Below the pieces are notes generated by a model. The model did not search any database and was not told the origin of the DNA. It was given only the letters and a program-made list of their open reading frames with translations. Shown one piece after another: positions 24,401 to 37,311 of a DNA stretch of 64,000 nucleotides. Each line of letters opens with the position of its first letter. Position 1 is the stretch's first letter. This DNA is from Vitellaria paradoxa (lineage: Eukaryota; Streptophyta; Magnoliopsida; Ericales; Sapotaceae): positions 2,738,963 to 2,802,962 of the forward strand of contig CM034234.1 of the NCBI GenBank assembly GCA_019916065.1. The letters run 5' to 3'. The position numbers and the translations under genes are program-made.

Positions 24401-26973
24401 CTCTCTTGCTTTCTTTGGCTTTAATATCTTCTTGAACGGCATCAAAAAACATAATCCGCGACAAAAGTGAACGAAAGAAGAAGATTCTCATAGCCGGCCC
24501 AAGCTAGTGACTAATGATCTGTTGAGTTGATACTAAATATTTTCTATTTTAACCTAATTTAAACTGATATATTACTATCCTTGAAACTAAAACTGGTATA
24601 CCGCATATCCATCAATATGAATCCAATTATGGCTTGAGATCCCAGTGTACTGCCAATATTAATGCTGTTAAACAATATAATGTTGTCACTCCAACTAATC
24701 ATGCATTTAACTGGACAACTTGCAAGACTGATCACAGCATGAGTCATTAAAATAGCACACTGATGTGCACACATGCACAGATAAAGATGGTTTCTTAACA
24801 TTCAACTTGACAAAATATCAACTGCACAAGGTATTCAAGAATATGTTAAGAAACAATTAGCCAGACAAAATCAATTCACGAAATAGTTATCTCACCAATA
24901 TATCAAGATGTATTTGCAAGTTGAGACCATGCTTTGATTCAAAATCTTTTACTCTCAAGATTTTTAGCACATTGACCTAACTAGATCTCATGATCCCTCA
25001 ACCATCGGTTAAAAAGCAATTGAAGAAGTTATGATGGTATGCATATGATCATAAAAACTCAAATGCAAACAAGCATTAAAGGACAGTAACAATAGATAAA
25101 TAAAGCGTAGCAAATTCTAGGAAAGTTAGATTTACATGCTACATCTCCTCACCCTAATAAAACTTCAGTGCACTAATAACAGGACCTACACCAGCAACCA
25201 GAACACTTATGAACAAGAAGTTGTTATGTAAATAACATACCACATCAACTGGGGAGCCAATGCAGACTGCAAAAAAGCCAGCCCCCAGACCAGCTAACAA
25301 ATGCGTAAAAACATTATCCGAGAACCCTGGAATCTTAAGAATTGTCTGCATGATGATGAAAAAAGTGAAGATTAAAACATCACTCATTATAACATATAAA
25401 ATAAACTAAAACAAAGCCATCAGAAACAGAACTTTTTGGGGTAAATTTACCTCTTTCACTTGATCATAGCTAGCTAGTTCAGCAGCATTTATGATTGCAT
25501 TTCGAGCTACATTAGGACCAACCCCAGTCCAGAGAGCCCCGACTCCTTCCTACATTATGGATATAGGTAAGATAGATTGAGTAAAAGAACCAAATGAATA
25601 GGCATCAGATTGTCTTGGGATGAGAGGGGAATAATCGATTGGAATCAGGAATTGAACCTGTCGAACTATTGTTGAATAAGCATTCAATGCACCAGAATAA
25701 CGCCTTGGTACACCAGGAGGCAATTTCCCTTCGGCTTGAAGTCTAACTTTCACCAGATCAGTAGGATTTGCAACTGTAATTGCAAAGGCACCTGTTTGAC
25801 ATACAAGCATCCATTTGATATATAAGAAAGAAGAAAAGGATTGGATACAATATCATCACTACGAGTGGATAGATAATCCAATTAAAAGTCTCAATTCTGC
25901 ACGCATCAATAAGAGGTATTTGCATAAATTTCCCAAACATCCTACACTCTTAAGCAGAAGATGGTAAAGTGCAAAAGAATTTGACACATTCTCACCAGTT
26001 GTAAGTGCAGCAAGTATTTTCTTAGATAAAGGAACATCTCCAACAAAATTATCACCAACATAGAAGTTCCTAACCTGTTAAGCATTAAACTATGCAAGAA
26101 AATCAATGACTTGCAAACACAAAAAACCCCAGGTAATTTGGTCCAGCATAGGAAGAAAGTTACGTAACCTACAGGTTCATACAACCCAATTCTTAGACCT
26201 CCGAATAGGCATTGACGATGCAATCCAGGTACAATGCCTTTCCAGAGAGCAGGCAGGCCTTCTTCCCTTGCAATAGTGCCAACGGTACCTAGCAATCCCC
26301 TATATTTTGGTAAAGCCACCGCATCCCCTGCAACTGCTGTCTTTTGGAGCTGAAGCCTAACCTTAGCAGTGTCCAATGGAATAGTACAAATCTGCACAAA
26401 ATCAAATTGGCGTCGATTTGAAGGGGCCCCCGGGGGGGGGGGGGACCACTCACTTTCTATCACATATGTATCAAACCAAAGTAAATACATAAATTTAGAT
26501 ATATAAACAAGCCTAACTTACAAATATGATCTGGAACAATTTGGAAACAATTTGGTTCCATTTGGGTACGTTAGATATATAAATGCCATGCAAATTCTCA
26601 TCCAACATTAATGATGATCACTTTATTTATTTATCTTTTTTTTTTTTTTTTGTCCAACATATATAATATCACACGTGTAGGAATTTATGATCCCAAAAAA
26701 AAAAAAAACTGAACTTTCACAAACAATTCCTTAGTCACCACTAATCCAATAACTTCAAATCGTCTAAGATTGAGTCTCATAAGCAAAATTCGTGAAACGG
26801 GGTAATAAATTTAGCTTCAGAATTGGAAGTAACATAATCAAAGGATGAAGAACCTGTAGAAAGGATCAGATTTGCGATACCTCAGCGAAGCAAGCGGCAA
26901 ATGCGCTACAGCCGAACGTTCGGGCGAAGGAAAGATCCTTTTTGGGGTTGCGATCTGCTGTCGGAGGACTCAT
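21464..26973 (-). CDS. UCP1: plant mitochondrial uncoupling protein, 9 exons, 308 aa
   Basis: Mitochondrial inner-membrane carrier (PUMP1/UCP1 type), SLC25 family, associated with proton leak and amino/dicarboxylic acid exchange. Exons in transcript order: 26973-26881, 26391-26173, 26074-25996, 25791-25658, 25549-25451, 25345-25241, 22986-22912, 22157-22071 and 21499-21464; sum 927 nt, every junction GT-AG and in phase. The three carrier repeats each show the PX[DE]XX[KR] signature: PLDTAK (36-41), PTDLVK (140-145) and PVDVVK (240-245). Other hallmarks are [34 protein letters not shown] split over two conserved motifs, and the C-terminal [14 protein letters not shown]. Length matches Arabidopsis PUMP1 (306 aa, from memory). 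No cleavable presequence, as is normal for carriers. Intron 6 is 2.25 kb and carries a transposon-like insertion. Confidence 0.95.
23547..24294. mobile_element. hAT-like non-autonomous element in UCP intron 6
   Basis: The segment starts TAGAAATGTCAATGGG and ends with a rough inverse (CCTATTTATATCCCTA), matching at about 11 of 16 positions. Next to the termini are the ACGGGTA / TATCCGACCC type motifs seen in many plant hAT-related repeats. Flanks share TTTAAT. It contains a T-run and an AT microsatellite but no transposase. Confidence 0.45.
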
Positions 26974-27093
26974 CTCCGAAGCTCAAAAAGATGAGAGAGA
27001 GAGGAGAGATTTGCTGAGACGAGGAGAGAGAGAGAAACAATTTGAGAGCAACTTCGATAGAAACTAGGGCTCTATAGAGCAAAGAGTTGGCTG

Positions 27094-27101
27094 TATATAT
27101 A
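27094..27101 (-). promoter_or_regulatory. TATA box candidate for the uncoupling-protein gene
   Basis: TATATATA on the minus strand about 120 bases upstream of the ATG at 26973, followed by a GA/CT-rich leader. Confidence 0.5.
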
Positions 27102-28860
27102 CATAAGAGAGAGAGAGAGATAGTAAGAGGGAAATGGGAATCCCGGGAAAAGCAAAACAAGGAAACGATGGTTGAGCAATTGGGTCTTCCGCTGCTGCGT
27201 GTTGTCCATCGTCACCTGCATTTATTCCTTGTCATGCTTCTACTTTTTTTTTTTTTTAATATTTATTTCTTTTTTTGGTCAAGAGGGGAGGGAGGGCTTC
27301 GCGAATTCCACGCCTAAACCAAGGCAATTTCGAGGCCGAGGCAATATTTTCTCAATTATATGGAAAAAGATATCATTCACTTCTAACATATAAGTAAAAT
27401 TAAATTTGAAGATAATTTTTAAATTTGTAATTTTTCTAACAAATTCAATCTAAGAAGGTATTATGTAAGCTCTTGAGAGCATTTTTATTTTCAAATGTCC
27501 TTTTCTCAACTAAATTTAATTTTTAGTTTTAGTCATTTTATGAAAAATTAGAAAAAATAAGTAAATAATAGGTCTGTTTGACCACACCAAAATTTACCAA
27601 AGTAATCAATTTTAACTAATTTTTATACTTTATTCCAATTAAAATTTTTTACATATCATATTTATGTCACATCTTTCTATTTTTATTGTATTTTTTTCTC
27701 CATTTTTTATCTACAAACAGGCCCTAATATAAATTTCTAAAAAAAAAGTTAAGTAATTGTAAGAAAAGTAACTAATTTGTAATTTAACCAAATTTAGACA
27801 AAAAAATATATATAGTTATTAAAAACGAAATTACTTCCAAACTAGGACTAGTTTAGTTAGGGCATTAATTTAATCCCGACACAGGGCTTGCATGTCAAAA
27901 ATGGCAAAGTCTGATATTGGTGCAAGAGTGGAGAGCCACCTTGCCCACCAAGTTGGCGAATTGCAAGAAAGGACAAATACGAGGGATTTCCAAACTATCT
28001 TTACTTGCTGTGCTCCATTTATAAAGATCGTAATTGGTTTGGTTACACTGAAAAATATTTAAAAAATATTTAAAATTATTATTATTATTATATTAAATTA
28101 ATTTTCAAATTACCTCATGTTATCTTACTATTTATCATTTAAAATGTCCACGAAACACAGACGTGGCCAACCATCAAAATATAGTTTGGGGGTCTTTCAA
28201 TCTTTTCATAATTACAATCGTGACAAATAATTGTGAATTTGCCAATGATACCCTACCAGACAATTGATTGTGGACTCATTAGTTTGGACTCCTTATATTT
28301 ATATTATATTATTATTATTATTATTATGGACTCATTAGTTAATTTTATAGGTAATTTTTTAATTTTTTTGTTAATTTGATATTTTTGTCTCACATAATTT
28401 AAAATAAATGCAAAATATAATAGAGTAATTTTAATCATTTCAAAAAAAAAAAATTAAGGAATTAAGTTTTAACTAATATTACCAAACTAAGCTAAGTCTA
28501 AAATAATAAACTAACAAGGCTGGAAAATTGGAATAAGATCAGATTTAGTGCGAGTAAAGTCTCATTACTTTTACTTCTTATTTATTAAAAATTTCACTAT
28601 TTTTTTGTCATTCATACACTTTCATTTCATTATTTTTTCACTTTTGTCATTTTCATATAAAAATTGTTTATTTGTCCCCAATTATTAAAAATTCGGAGTT
28701 CACGCTAGAAGTATAATTTAATTGCAACATTATTGTCACATAAAGCAGTTCTATTTTTTTAAAATATTAAATGCATTCTATTGTTAACTCCCTATATTCC
28801 ATCATCTCACAAAATAATGTCTTTTGGAGTGCGAGAGAAATTAAAAATAGAATGCATTAA

Positions 28861-29197
28861 GAGTCTGTTTGGTAGTTCAAAAAAATCAAATTTTGATATT
28901 TTTGGGTGTTTTTTTGTGCACTTTTTTGTGTGTTTGGTTGAACAAAATGTACTTTTTAATTTTTTTTGTAACTTTTGAGTATTTGATAAAATTTTTACTA
29001 TAATAAATCAAAAAAGTGGTAACTTTTGAGTGTTTAATATATTTTTTACTGTAACAAATCAGAAAAGTGATAACTTTTTGTTTGACTTTTTACTGTAACA
29101 AATCAAAAAAGTGAGAAAATTTATAATTTTACCACACATACCAAAAATAACTTTTAGTATTTTTTTTTTAGTAATTTTTGAATTGCCAAACAGGCTC
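28861..29197. mobile_element. Tourist-like MITE with TAA target duplication
   Basis: The 337-bp element has ~23-bp terminal inverted repeats: left GAGTCTGTTTGGTAGTTCAA, right the complement of GAGCCTGTTTGGCAATTCAA. It is flanked on both sides by TAA (28858-28860 and 29198-29200). TIRs plus a 3-bp TAA duplication are diagnostic of PIF/Harbinger-derived Tourist MITEs. The interior is A/T-rich with repeated AAATCAAAAAAGTG-type words and no coding capacity. Confidence 0.8.
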
Positions 29198-30110
29198 TAA
29201 GTAATTTACTATTTTTCTAGTTCAATAACAATTTTTTTATTGGTGATTTGGTACTACTGGCAACTGCCACGCCAAAAAAAAAAATAATAATAATAATAAT
29301 AACAACTTACCAAAAAAGTGACCATTATGAGTGAGCGATGCATATGATAGCAGAAATTGACGAATGGGGAACCAGATTCTTGGAGTATATATCAGATTGG
29401 TTGCCTTTTTAGGGGACAAAGGACCATTGCTCCACAGGTGGATTGCAGGCAGCCAGTGCACCACTAGCATCGTCCTCTACTCTTTTCCCCGTTTTCTGTT
29501 TTTCTAATTTTCATACCAAAAATATAAAAAAGAAAAATCGCTCTCTCTTTCTCTCTCTCTGTCTCTCTCTCTCTCTCTATAATTTTAATTCGTTTCAAAA
29601 CTTAACAGTTAAGTTAAACATTTAATTTAACAGCTAAATATTTACCATGAGCTAAGAGCGTGGAGGGTCTTTAACTGAAAATAATGGTTTTTAAGTGTGC
29701 TTTAAGTGTATCCTATAACAATCAGTAAAAGTGAAAATCAAGCTAATACAATGATTCCAAAAGTACGAATTACTTTGTGGGACGAAAAGGAAATAAGCCT
29801 CGGAAAACCTAGAACAGTGGAAGAATTTTTCTGATATATATATATATATATATATGTTGAATCAATGATAAGCATTACTGTGTTTCAGCTACAGTATGAT
29901 TTTTGTATCTTTCATGGACATTTATCCACTTTGAAGCACTAGATCACAGTTGAAATGGGCAGAAACGCCTCTTTCAGGTCTTCAGGAAACAAATAACGGG
30001 GGGAACAAATTGATAACTCAGCTCAAGCATTTGCTGCCACTTTAGCTTGAACAAGGTCTATGGCAATGGTATGGTCACTTTTGAAAAAATATGCTACAAA
30101 AAATGGAGTC

Positions 30111-32935
30111 TCATTTGCTCCTCTTCTTGGCTTCACTGTACAGAAAAACTCCAATTACAGTAAGCGTGTAGCCCAACATCCCCGTTATTGAGACTGGGTT
30201 CTTAAATATTAGAATAGAGACAACCACAGCAACAGCACCTTTTGCATTTCCCAGGACCTAGAAATATTGACAAACTTCCAATCAAGGTCCGAGAAAAAAT
30301 TTTAAAAATAAAATGTCAGCAATGATACATGTCAGCGAAGAAAGAGCTATCAGCACATTTATTTCCACATAATGCATCTGCCTTCAATAGCATTTCCTCA
30401 TTCAATCCCAACTCAACAATAAATCCTACCGTGCCAATGGAATTGCCACAGAGGGAAGTTGCTTCTACTCATTCATAGTCTAGCATTTCTGGTTCATATC
30501 CAAATACAATGCTATATCCAGCTAGCTACCAATGGTAACTCTATATAGATCGGGCGAAATAGCTTTAGCACAATGAATAACGCACAGCCCACGATCAAAT
30601 ATGTGTACAACATAAACCATTATCAGTCAAGGGCAGCAGATTAATATCAACATGATTTGTGTGGACTATTAGGAACAAAAATCAAACATTAGACAATACT
30701 AATACCCCTCATATATCTGTCACCGAAACAGCAAACTTCAGGAACATTTAATGAAGAAAAATTTTGATAATAGCTATCAGATAAAGATAACATGGAAAAG
30801 TTGGACGTGCATGTCAGCAATTACTCAATTAGCTTAGGTTAGACAGGTGGTCCACCATCAAAAGTGAACAGGAAAAAAAAAAAAACGTAAGAATCTCACA
30901 TAATGATCTTATCCCAGATAACCATATAGAGGATTGAGTGAACAATTACTCAATTAGCTTAGGTTATACAGGTGGTACATCCTCAAAAGTAAACAGAAAA
31001 TAAATTAAACAATCTCATAAATGTCATATCCAATCTCATATAATGTCATATCCCAGAAAACCATGGAAAGAAGTCCAATATTATTATTGTTATTATCATT
31101 AATAAAATTATTATTATTGTTGTTGTTATTGCTAAACTAGAACAGGATAGAAGATGTGCTAACGCAAAAGGCCATACCTGGAGAGTCAAAGCGCTAGTGT
31201 GTTTAGTGACCAAAAAATTGGTCAAGTTCACAAAATATGCCAAGGCAGAATTGAAGAGTAGATACCAGATTATTTTGATATCATTTCTGGCAAGAGCAAT
31301 CGTGATCCCAACCACATTTTGCTCCATCAACAGTGTTGCGGGAAGTAAGAAAAAAACAGCAATTGGTGCCATGTACAGCAGAAGATTCATAGAGTTCAGT
31401 TTTTCCCTGGACAAGTGTGGGTATTTGAGAAAGTTGATTCATAAATGTGCAAAAATGGTCCAATCTCTCTATTATTTATTATTTATTTACTCTTAAAAAT
31501 AATGAGAAATAAATGGCAAATTACCCCTCCGAGGATAGCAAAATCCCTTGAAGCACCGATTTTAATGCCCTTGCAGCTGTAGCCCCAACACACATTATAA
31601 ACCCAAATAGATGGAAACTTGGTTCACTCTGCAGTCACAAAATAAAGTGATAATAGGAACATTTTCTAGTGTTGCCTCTCAAAAATTATATGAATGGACT
31701 AAGAAACACCATAAACATGTATGCATATCATCCCTATGAGAGGAAGGGTAAAAAGGACACCAAAAACTGAACATTTTGTCCTACTCCAAACCTGTTTATG
31801 CAGCACTGACTCAAATATTGTCACTGGTTTTATGTAGAAATGACCAAACCATCCTAATTCACTATTCTTATTTAAGGATGACTCACGTTCACGATTTCAA
31901 TTAACTTCAGGTATTATCTAAATATATACAGTGTCTTCCTTTTCCCAACAAAGATAAACCACAATGATAGTAAATTTCAGATAGAAATTAACAATAGCGT
32001 GCACAAGAAGCACAAAGAAATTTCAATTAAATCTAGCATTTTCCCACAATTATGTAGTTTTCCATGTCTCATCAGAGATGATAACAAACAAAAGTACATC
32101 TTTGGATATATTAAAGAACTGTCTGTAGCAATCTGTAGGAATCAAAAAACATATATAAGAAAGATAATCTCTCTACATAAATAGAAAGGTTGATTGTCTT
32201 TACACTGCACAGATGTTTCACCGTAGTAAAGGGGTATAACCTAGGAAGACAATTAACCCAAAAGAAAAATTGAAAAGGAGGATGTCTTAATTTACTAGAT
32301 CTGCAGGTCATCTAAAATTAAAAAACAAAAAATTAAAATTAAAACCAAATTTATCCTTTAGGAGATTTAATTATGTAAATCCAGAGAAATTTGAATCAGC
32401 AATTCAATTCCCAATTACAAGAAACAAGCTGGAAGAAAACAAAATACAATTCACTATACGAAGACAAACTTCACAAAAATGTAAAAATTTTACCCCACTG
32501 GCAATGATAACCCCAGTGACCACAGGAATAAGAGTCACATACGTGAGCCAAGCCTCCCTCTTCACCGTCATAAGATACGCAAACACCGCCGTGAAGAAGG
32601 GCGTCGGTGGCCCCGATCGCCTGGTTAAACGACACCGGCAAGTACCGGAGCGACACATTCCCGCTAACCACCGAAAAACAGAACACCAAACTCAGAGTCG
32701 CGATCTTCACGAACTGAACGCGCGATCTTACGGTCTGCAAAGGCACCAATTTGATCCACACAATGGCAGCGTAGCTGAAGAGCGAGCAAGCCGTCATGTG
32801 ACACATGGTGAGGAAGATTGGGTACTTGAAGCCATAGTTGCTTAGCAAGTACTTGTTCAGGAGCAGAACCCCAATGTTGGAAGCGTACCACGCCGACACG
32901 AGCCCACTCGTGAACCACCGGCTCGGGCCCTTCAT
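30111..32935 (-). CDS. UDP-uronic acid transporter-like protein (NST/TPT family), 4 exons, frameshifted in exon 1
   Basis: Golgi-type nucleotide-sugar transporter of the drug/metabolite (TPT) superfamily, closest in remembered sequence to Arabidopsis UUAT1 (At5g04160) and At3g11320; these carry UDP-glucuronic/galacturonic acid for cell-wall polysaccharides. Exons: 32935-32494, 31628-31525, 31406-31178 and 30257-30111. Recognisable segments are [25 protein letters not shown] (N-terminal helix), [55 protein letters not shown], and the C-terminal [23 protein letters not shown]. Exon 1 is 442 nt where 441 is expected. An extra base near 32605, between the codons for IGAT and TPFF, shifts the frame and leads to a stop in intron 1. 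Everything else is intact and in phase, for a would-be product near 306 aa. So this is a recently broken allele, a pseudogene, or a sequencing error. Confidence 0.85.
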
Positions 32936-33045
32936 CGGAGACTAGAACACTAGGGTTTTGTACTAAAAGATCCGGAGACGGTGAGCAAGTTTCATGGGCT
33001 TGAACCGTGAATTGGAGACCTCCAAAAGCGTTTCTTATATGTGGG

Positions 33046-33056
33046 TTTTATATATA
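33046..33056 (-). promoter_or_regulatory. TATA box candidate for the transporter gene
   Basis: TATATATAAAA on the minus strand about 110-120 bases upstream of the ATG at 32935, a near-consensus plant TATA box. Confidence 0.6.
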
Positions 33057-33660
33057 GAGAGAGAAGGCGCGAGCTTGGAACTAGAGAGAGAGAAACGCCT
33101 GCAAGGAGGGAACTCTTTCAGCAACGGTGGGAAAAAGTAACAGCAGTGGTGACAACCTCTCTCTCTCTCCCCCCCGGGGGTTTCGTAAAAGTTGCATGGA
33201 ATTTAATTTAATTTAATTTTTTTTTTTTTGTTTTAAGGCCCACTTGATGTGGAACGAATTAGGCATTAGTGATTTCCGATTCTTTCTTTTGTGAATGTGA
33301 ATAGGGACGGATCGTTGTTCAATATTTAGAACAATGCTGTCGTGTCGGTGGGGCTTGGGCCCTCGGCCAACTAGGGCTCCGACCCAGATCTAAACCCGTC
33401 GGTAGTTGGCTCCGCATGACATATTTTTTTTTTTGGAAAATGGTTGCTGAGCTTTCAGAAAATAATTCAAGAAACGGCTTTAGAAATAGTTTTTAAAGCG
33501 CCCAGTGGCTTTCAATCAAATGTTTTCCTTTCAATTGTGACATTTTCAAATCACAATGGCCTCAAGATTTTGCCATCAGTGCAATTTTACCCATTGAATT
33601 CCACCCATTTTCCAAACACCAACTCTCTGAAAACCTTAATATATTTGACACTACAACGGA

Positions 33661-33800
33661 GTGTTTGAAAGTCCAAAAAAATTCAAAAAAATCAAAAGTT
33701 GAGATTGATGTGATGTAAAAATGATAGGTGACAAATTTTGATTGGAGTGATTTGAAAACTTTTGAAATTTTTTGAAGTTTTTTTGAAGTGTCCAAACACA
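33661..33800. mobile_element. possible small MITE
   Basis: Begins GTGTTTGAAAGTCCAAAAAA and ends with an inverted match (TTTTGAAGTGTCCAAACAC). The 140-bp size, GTGTTTGG-type ends and A/T-rich non-coding interior resemble other small plant elements; no clear target duplication. Confidence 0.4.
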
Positions 33801-34296
33801 CTAAACATTGACCCAAAAAAAAAAGTATTTGGAGAGTATTTGAAGTGATATAAAGTGAGATAATTTGCTGAAATTCGTACAGTGAAATAAAAAGTGAATA
33901 ATTTTCAAAAGTTTTTAAAGATTTTTAACGTTTTTTATCGCAGCAAACAAACCCCAAATTTGTGAATGAAGCCCAACTGTGAAGTGAGTATGCAGAATAA
34001 AAATATACAATTAATAATAATTTTTACACCTAGCCATATGCACGCATCCATATATCTCTGTGTATATATATATATATATATATAACACGCACATAATGAG
34101 TTGACTTGCCTTCCACAACATCTCATGTTCTCCGAATATCCATCGATAGCTGATTTTCCAGGAAATATAAAATGCAGAGGTCAAAGTTATGGCCAAGAGG
34201 CTGCCTGCCTAATTTTAGACTTTGACCTCATTTCTAATTAGTTGTCTGGACCTTCCGGCAGGTTTCAGATCAACTCATTGAATCATAGCTGTTTTA

Positions 34297-34435
34297 AGGC
34301 ATATATATATATATATCTCACTTGGACAACAAGGCATATATATATGTATATATCTCTCTCACTTGGACAACTAATTGACTCTCAAGTTTTAGGCATATCT
34401 CACTAAGACAACTAGTTGACTCTTGCAGTTTTGGT
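34297..34435. repeat. degenerate tandem repeat, GCATATATAT...CTCACTTGGACAAC
   Basis: Three imperfect units, each starting GGCATATA or GGCATATC and containing CTCACTTGGACAAC or CTCACTAAGACAAC, lie just downstream of the ceramidase gene. Confidence 0.7.
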
Positions 34436-34704
34436 CCACAATCAATACGCAATTTCTCAGAACATGGAGAAGTTTTGTTGTGGAACCCTAATAGATGTAG
34501 TGTTTTGCTGCCTAAAACACCAAGGGGAAAAAAAAAATTCCGTGTCACATAGTTTGACAAAGATACGTTTCTGATTTACATTATTCGATTTTGGTTTTTT
34601 TTCTCAGATACATGCTAAAAGCATTAACGTCATTGAATTACACATCAAACACAAATTATGAAGTTCAAGGTTTTGTAGTTACACAAGAGCACATCGTTCC
34701 ATTC

Positions 34705-37248
34705 TCACGAGACTACAAAGGCACTAGACGAGCCAGTGAAATGGCGGATTGAACCAAAGAGCCCCTTAGAAGCACCAAAATGCTTTATCCTATACACACC
34801 TGGAACTGCAGAATCCGGAATTCTCCATTCTATAGTTGCGAAGCTTCTAGCGCTGAGCTTAGCAGGCCTTGACCATATAAAGCGCAAACAAAAGTCATCG
34901 TCATCGTATGCTGGAATCCATGCCTCTTTGCCCTGAAGAATCTCAACCAGCGCGTATGTGCCCTCGGTCATGAGATCATTCCTTGGGCAAGCAGACCAGA
35001 AAGTTACAGTGACCATGTCTCCCCTCTTGAAGGTGGCGTTCCGAGGGACATCAAATTTAACATCACCGAAGCTCACACCAAGGGGGGTAATGTCGAGAAT
35101 CACTGGTGTAAGTAAGCTGATCTGCTGGTCAAGGAGATCCGGGGGCTGAGGGCCACCTTCCACAGCTTGACCGTTGAGAAGAGCTGCTGCTAGTTTCTTA
35201 AACTCCTGAATGTAGCCATCGAGTGTGTGTGGACCATAAAGCGTAGATGCCCCCTGAAAATCAAAACCGTTCACACCAATCATAGTTATTTTTCTATGTC
35301 ATTCCTGCTACACAACCATTCATGCATGAAATTGACAGGGAAAATAAACACCGCAGTTCTGAACTTTGACCTTTCATTGTTAACATTGCTCTTTGACCAA
35401 TTCCAAAAATTTTGGTCAGACGTCAGCCATTTCATGCACTTGAATTAACTAAAAAAATGGTGAATGTAGGTCAGATTCAAAACTAAGTTTCTGGGGAATT
35501 TGTGATACTGACCTCGTACCGCTGCACCTGGTACTCCTCAAAAGTTGTCACATACTGTGAATATGTATTTGTCAGGCCTGCAATAACAACATGGATGTTG
35601 CTTTTGAATTCTCCATGGCCTGGAGAAGTCAGAACCATCTTAACAGCATGTCGGAGGCGCCTACCAGCCATAGTCGAGAATTCTGCAAGGGGCACAAACA
35701 TTAGTAATCAATGTAATAAAAGGAACATTAGCAATCAATGTAATAAAAGGAACATTAGTAATCAATGTAATAAAAGGAACATGGAAATGCTAATAAATAC
35801 TCAAAAGACTAGTGAATGGTCTCAGTAGGTTCCCATCCAATGTTGATAGCAATTTACCAAGGAATGAACACCATGCTATTCCAATTTGACATTAATTCCA
35901 GCAATAATGCTTCTAAACATGGAAACTGTTAACATGAATAGTCAGAATCATAGTGAAAAAGATAACAATAGAAAAACAGAAGGATTGTATTAACCTCCAG
36001 GTACGCTGAGAATGACAAGTTGCCCTATTCGCAATATTTGAACCGGAAGTATTGAGGGCTGCAAAAATCATGATAGATACATTTATCAATGCCTCCAACA
36101 ACCGATATTTGTAGAAATTCGATGCATTGGACAAACTAGAAAATATTTAAAGATGCCTTGAGCAATCCTTTTCACCCAGATTGAAACTTCATACTATATT
36201 ATCTGAGCCAGAAAACAGGCCAATCATCACTGTGGTTTTAATTCTCCTCTCATCCCACCTAATTAGATTTTAAACACTTTGTTTGTAATTGTTCCTTCAA
36301 AAATGTTACAAGGTCATTTGAAAGTGATTCACTAACACTAGCCAAAGAGTGTTGGTGCATTCACAAGTATGGTTGAGAGAAGATTAGAAGATGAAAAGGA
36401 TGTGTTTGTGCTCTACTGAAACTTTTGTCCATTGCCATCCTTTCTATTTTGGTTGAAAAAAAGTATTCTGTTTAACAGTGTGTACACAGTTAGCATGTGA
36501 AGGGAAGCTTGCGCCTGCGACCATCCCTTGGCACATGGGGCACATCGGACTTTTTATCCAGCATGTATCTAGTGTGCCCTGAGAGTATGAGGAGGAAAGC
36601 TCTTGCCCAAAAACTGCTCTTATTTGTCGCATATAATTTTTAAAAAAAAGCTAAATGACTGTTTTACTTCTCTTCTTTGATATACAAAGCAAAAATTTTT
36701 TTTCCCATCCTAAGCTTTTGAACCCACGCATCCTTTCCCTACTGTTTTGAGCAAAAATCTGAGAGGATGATGAGGGCAAAGGTGAATGCGGGTCTTGACA
36801 TCATTTGCGACCTTTGGCAAAGATCTTTCCATTTTCAACTTAGATCTGTGGTGTGGTATCAGATAGGGAGCATTTTCTTTAAGAATTGAAGGCGGATTTC
36901 TTCATAAACTGAGGTGACTTGCGGGTTTGTCTAGCAAGCAAGGTTAGAAAGTATTGTATACAAGTAAATCAATGGCTTTTGGTTGGGGAAACTTGTGATA
37001 CTTTCCATTGGAAAACCTCGTAACCCTTTTTTATATAGTGAAGATTTCTAGTCTGATCCGCTCAAGGATCCGGGGTTGTTTCTCCTTTCATTTCAAATGA
37101 GTTTTTACCCTTATTAACAAATCCTTGTGTATTTGTGGTGGGTGCTTGTGTTGAGCTGATCTTGGTACATGGATGACTGTTAGTTTTCTTACTAACAGCT
37201 GCTTTTAGATACTTGAATCTGTTTTGGGACTCTCAGAATCCACAATTT

Positions 37249-37311
<63 letters not shown>

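Larger units (their letters stand above)
26974..30110. other. intergenic region between uncoupling-protein and transporter genes
   Basis: Begins with the uncoupling-protein 5' UTR and promoter (GA-rich, TATA at 27094), then A/T-rich DNA without coding signal, one well-defined MITE (28861-29197), CT microsatellite near 29540-29580, an AT run near 29837, and the transporter 3' UTR. Confidence 0.6.
32936..34704. other. intergenic region between transporter and ceramidase genes
   Basis: Contains the transporter 5' UTR and promoter, CT/GA runs near 33056-33170, a possible MITE at 33661-33800, an AT microsatellite near 34064-34082, a degenerate tandem repeat at 34297-34435, and the ceramidase 3' flank. 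No coding signal. Confidence 0.6.
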
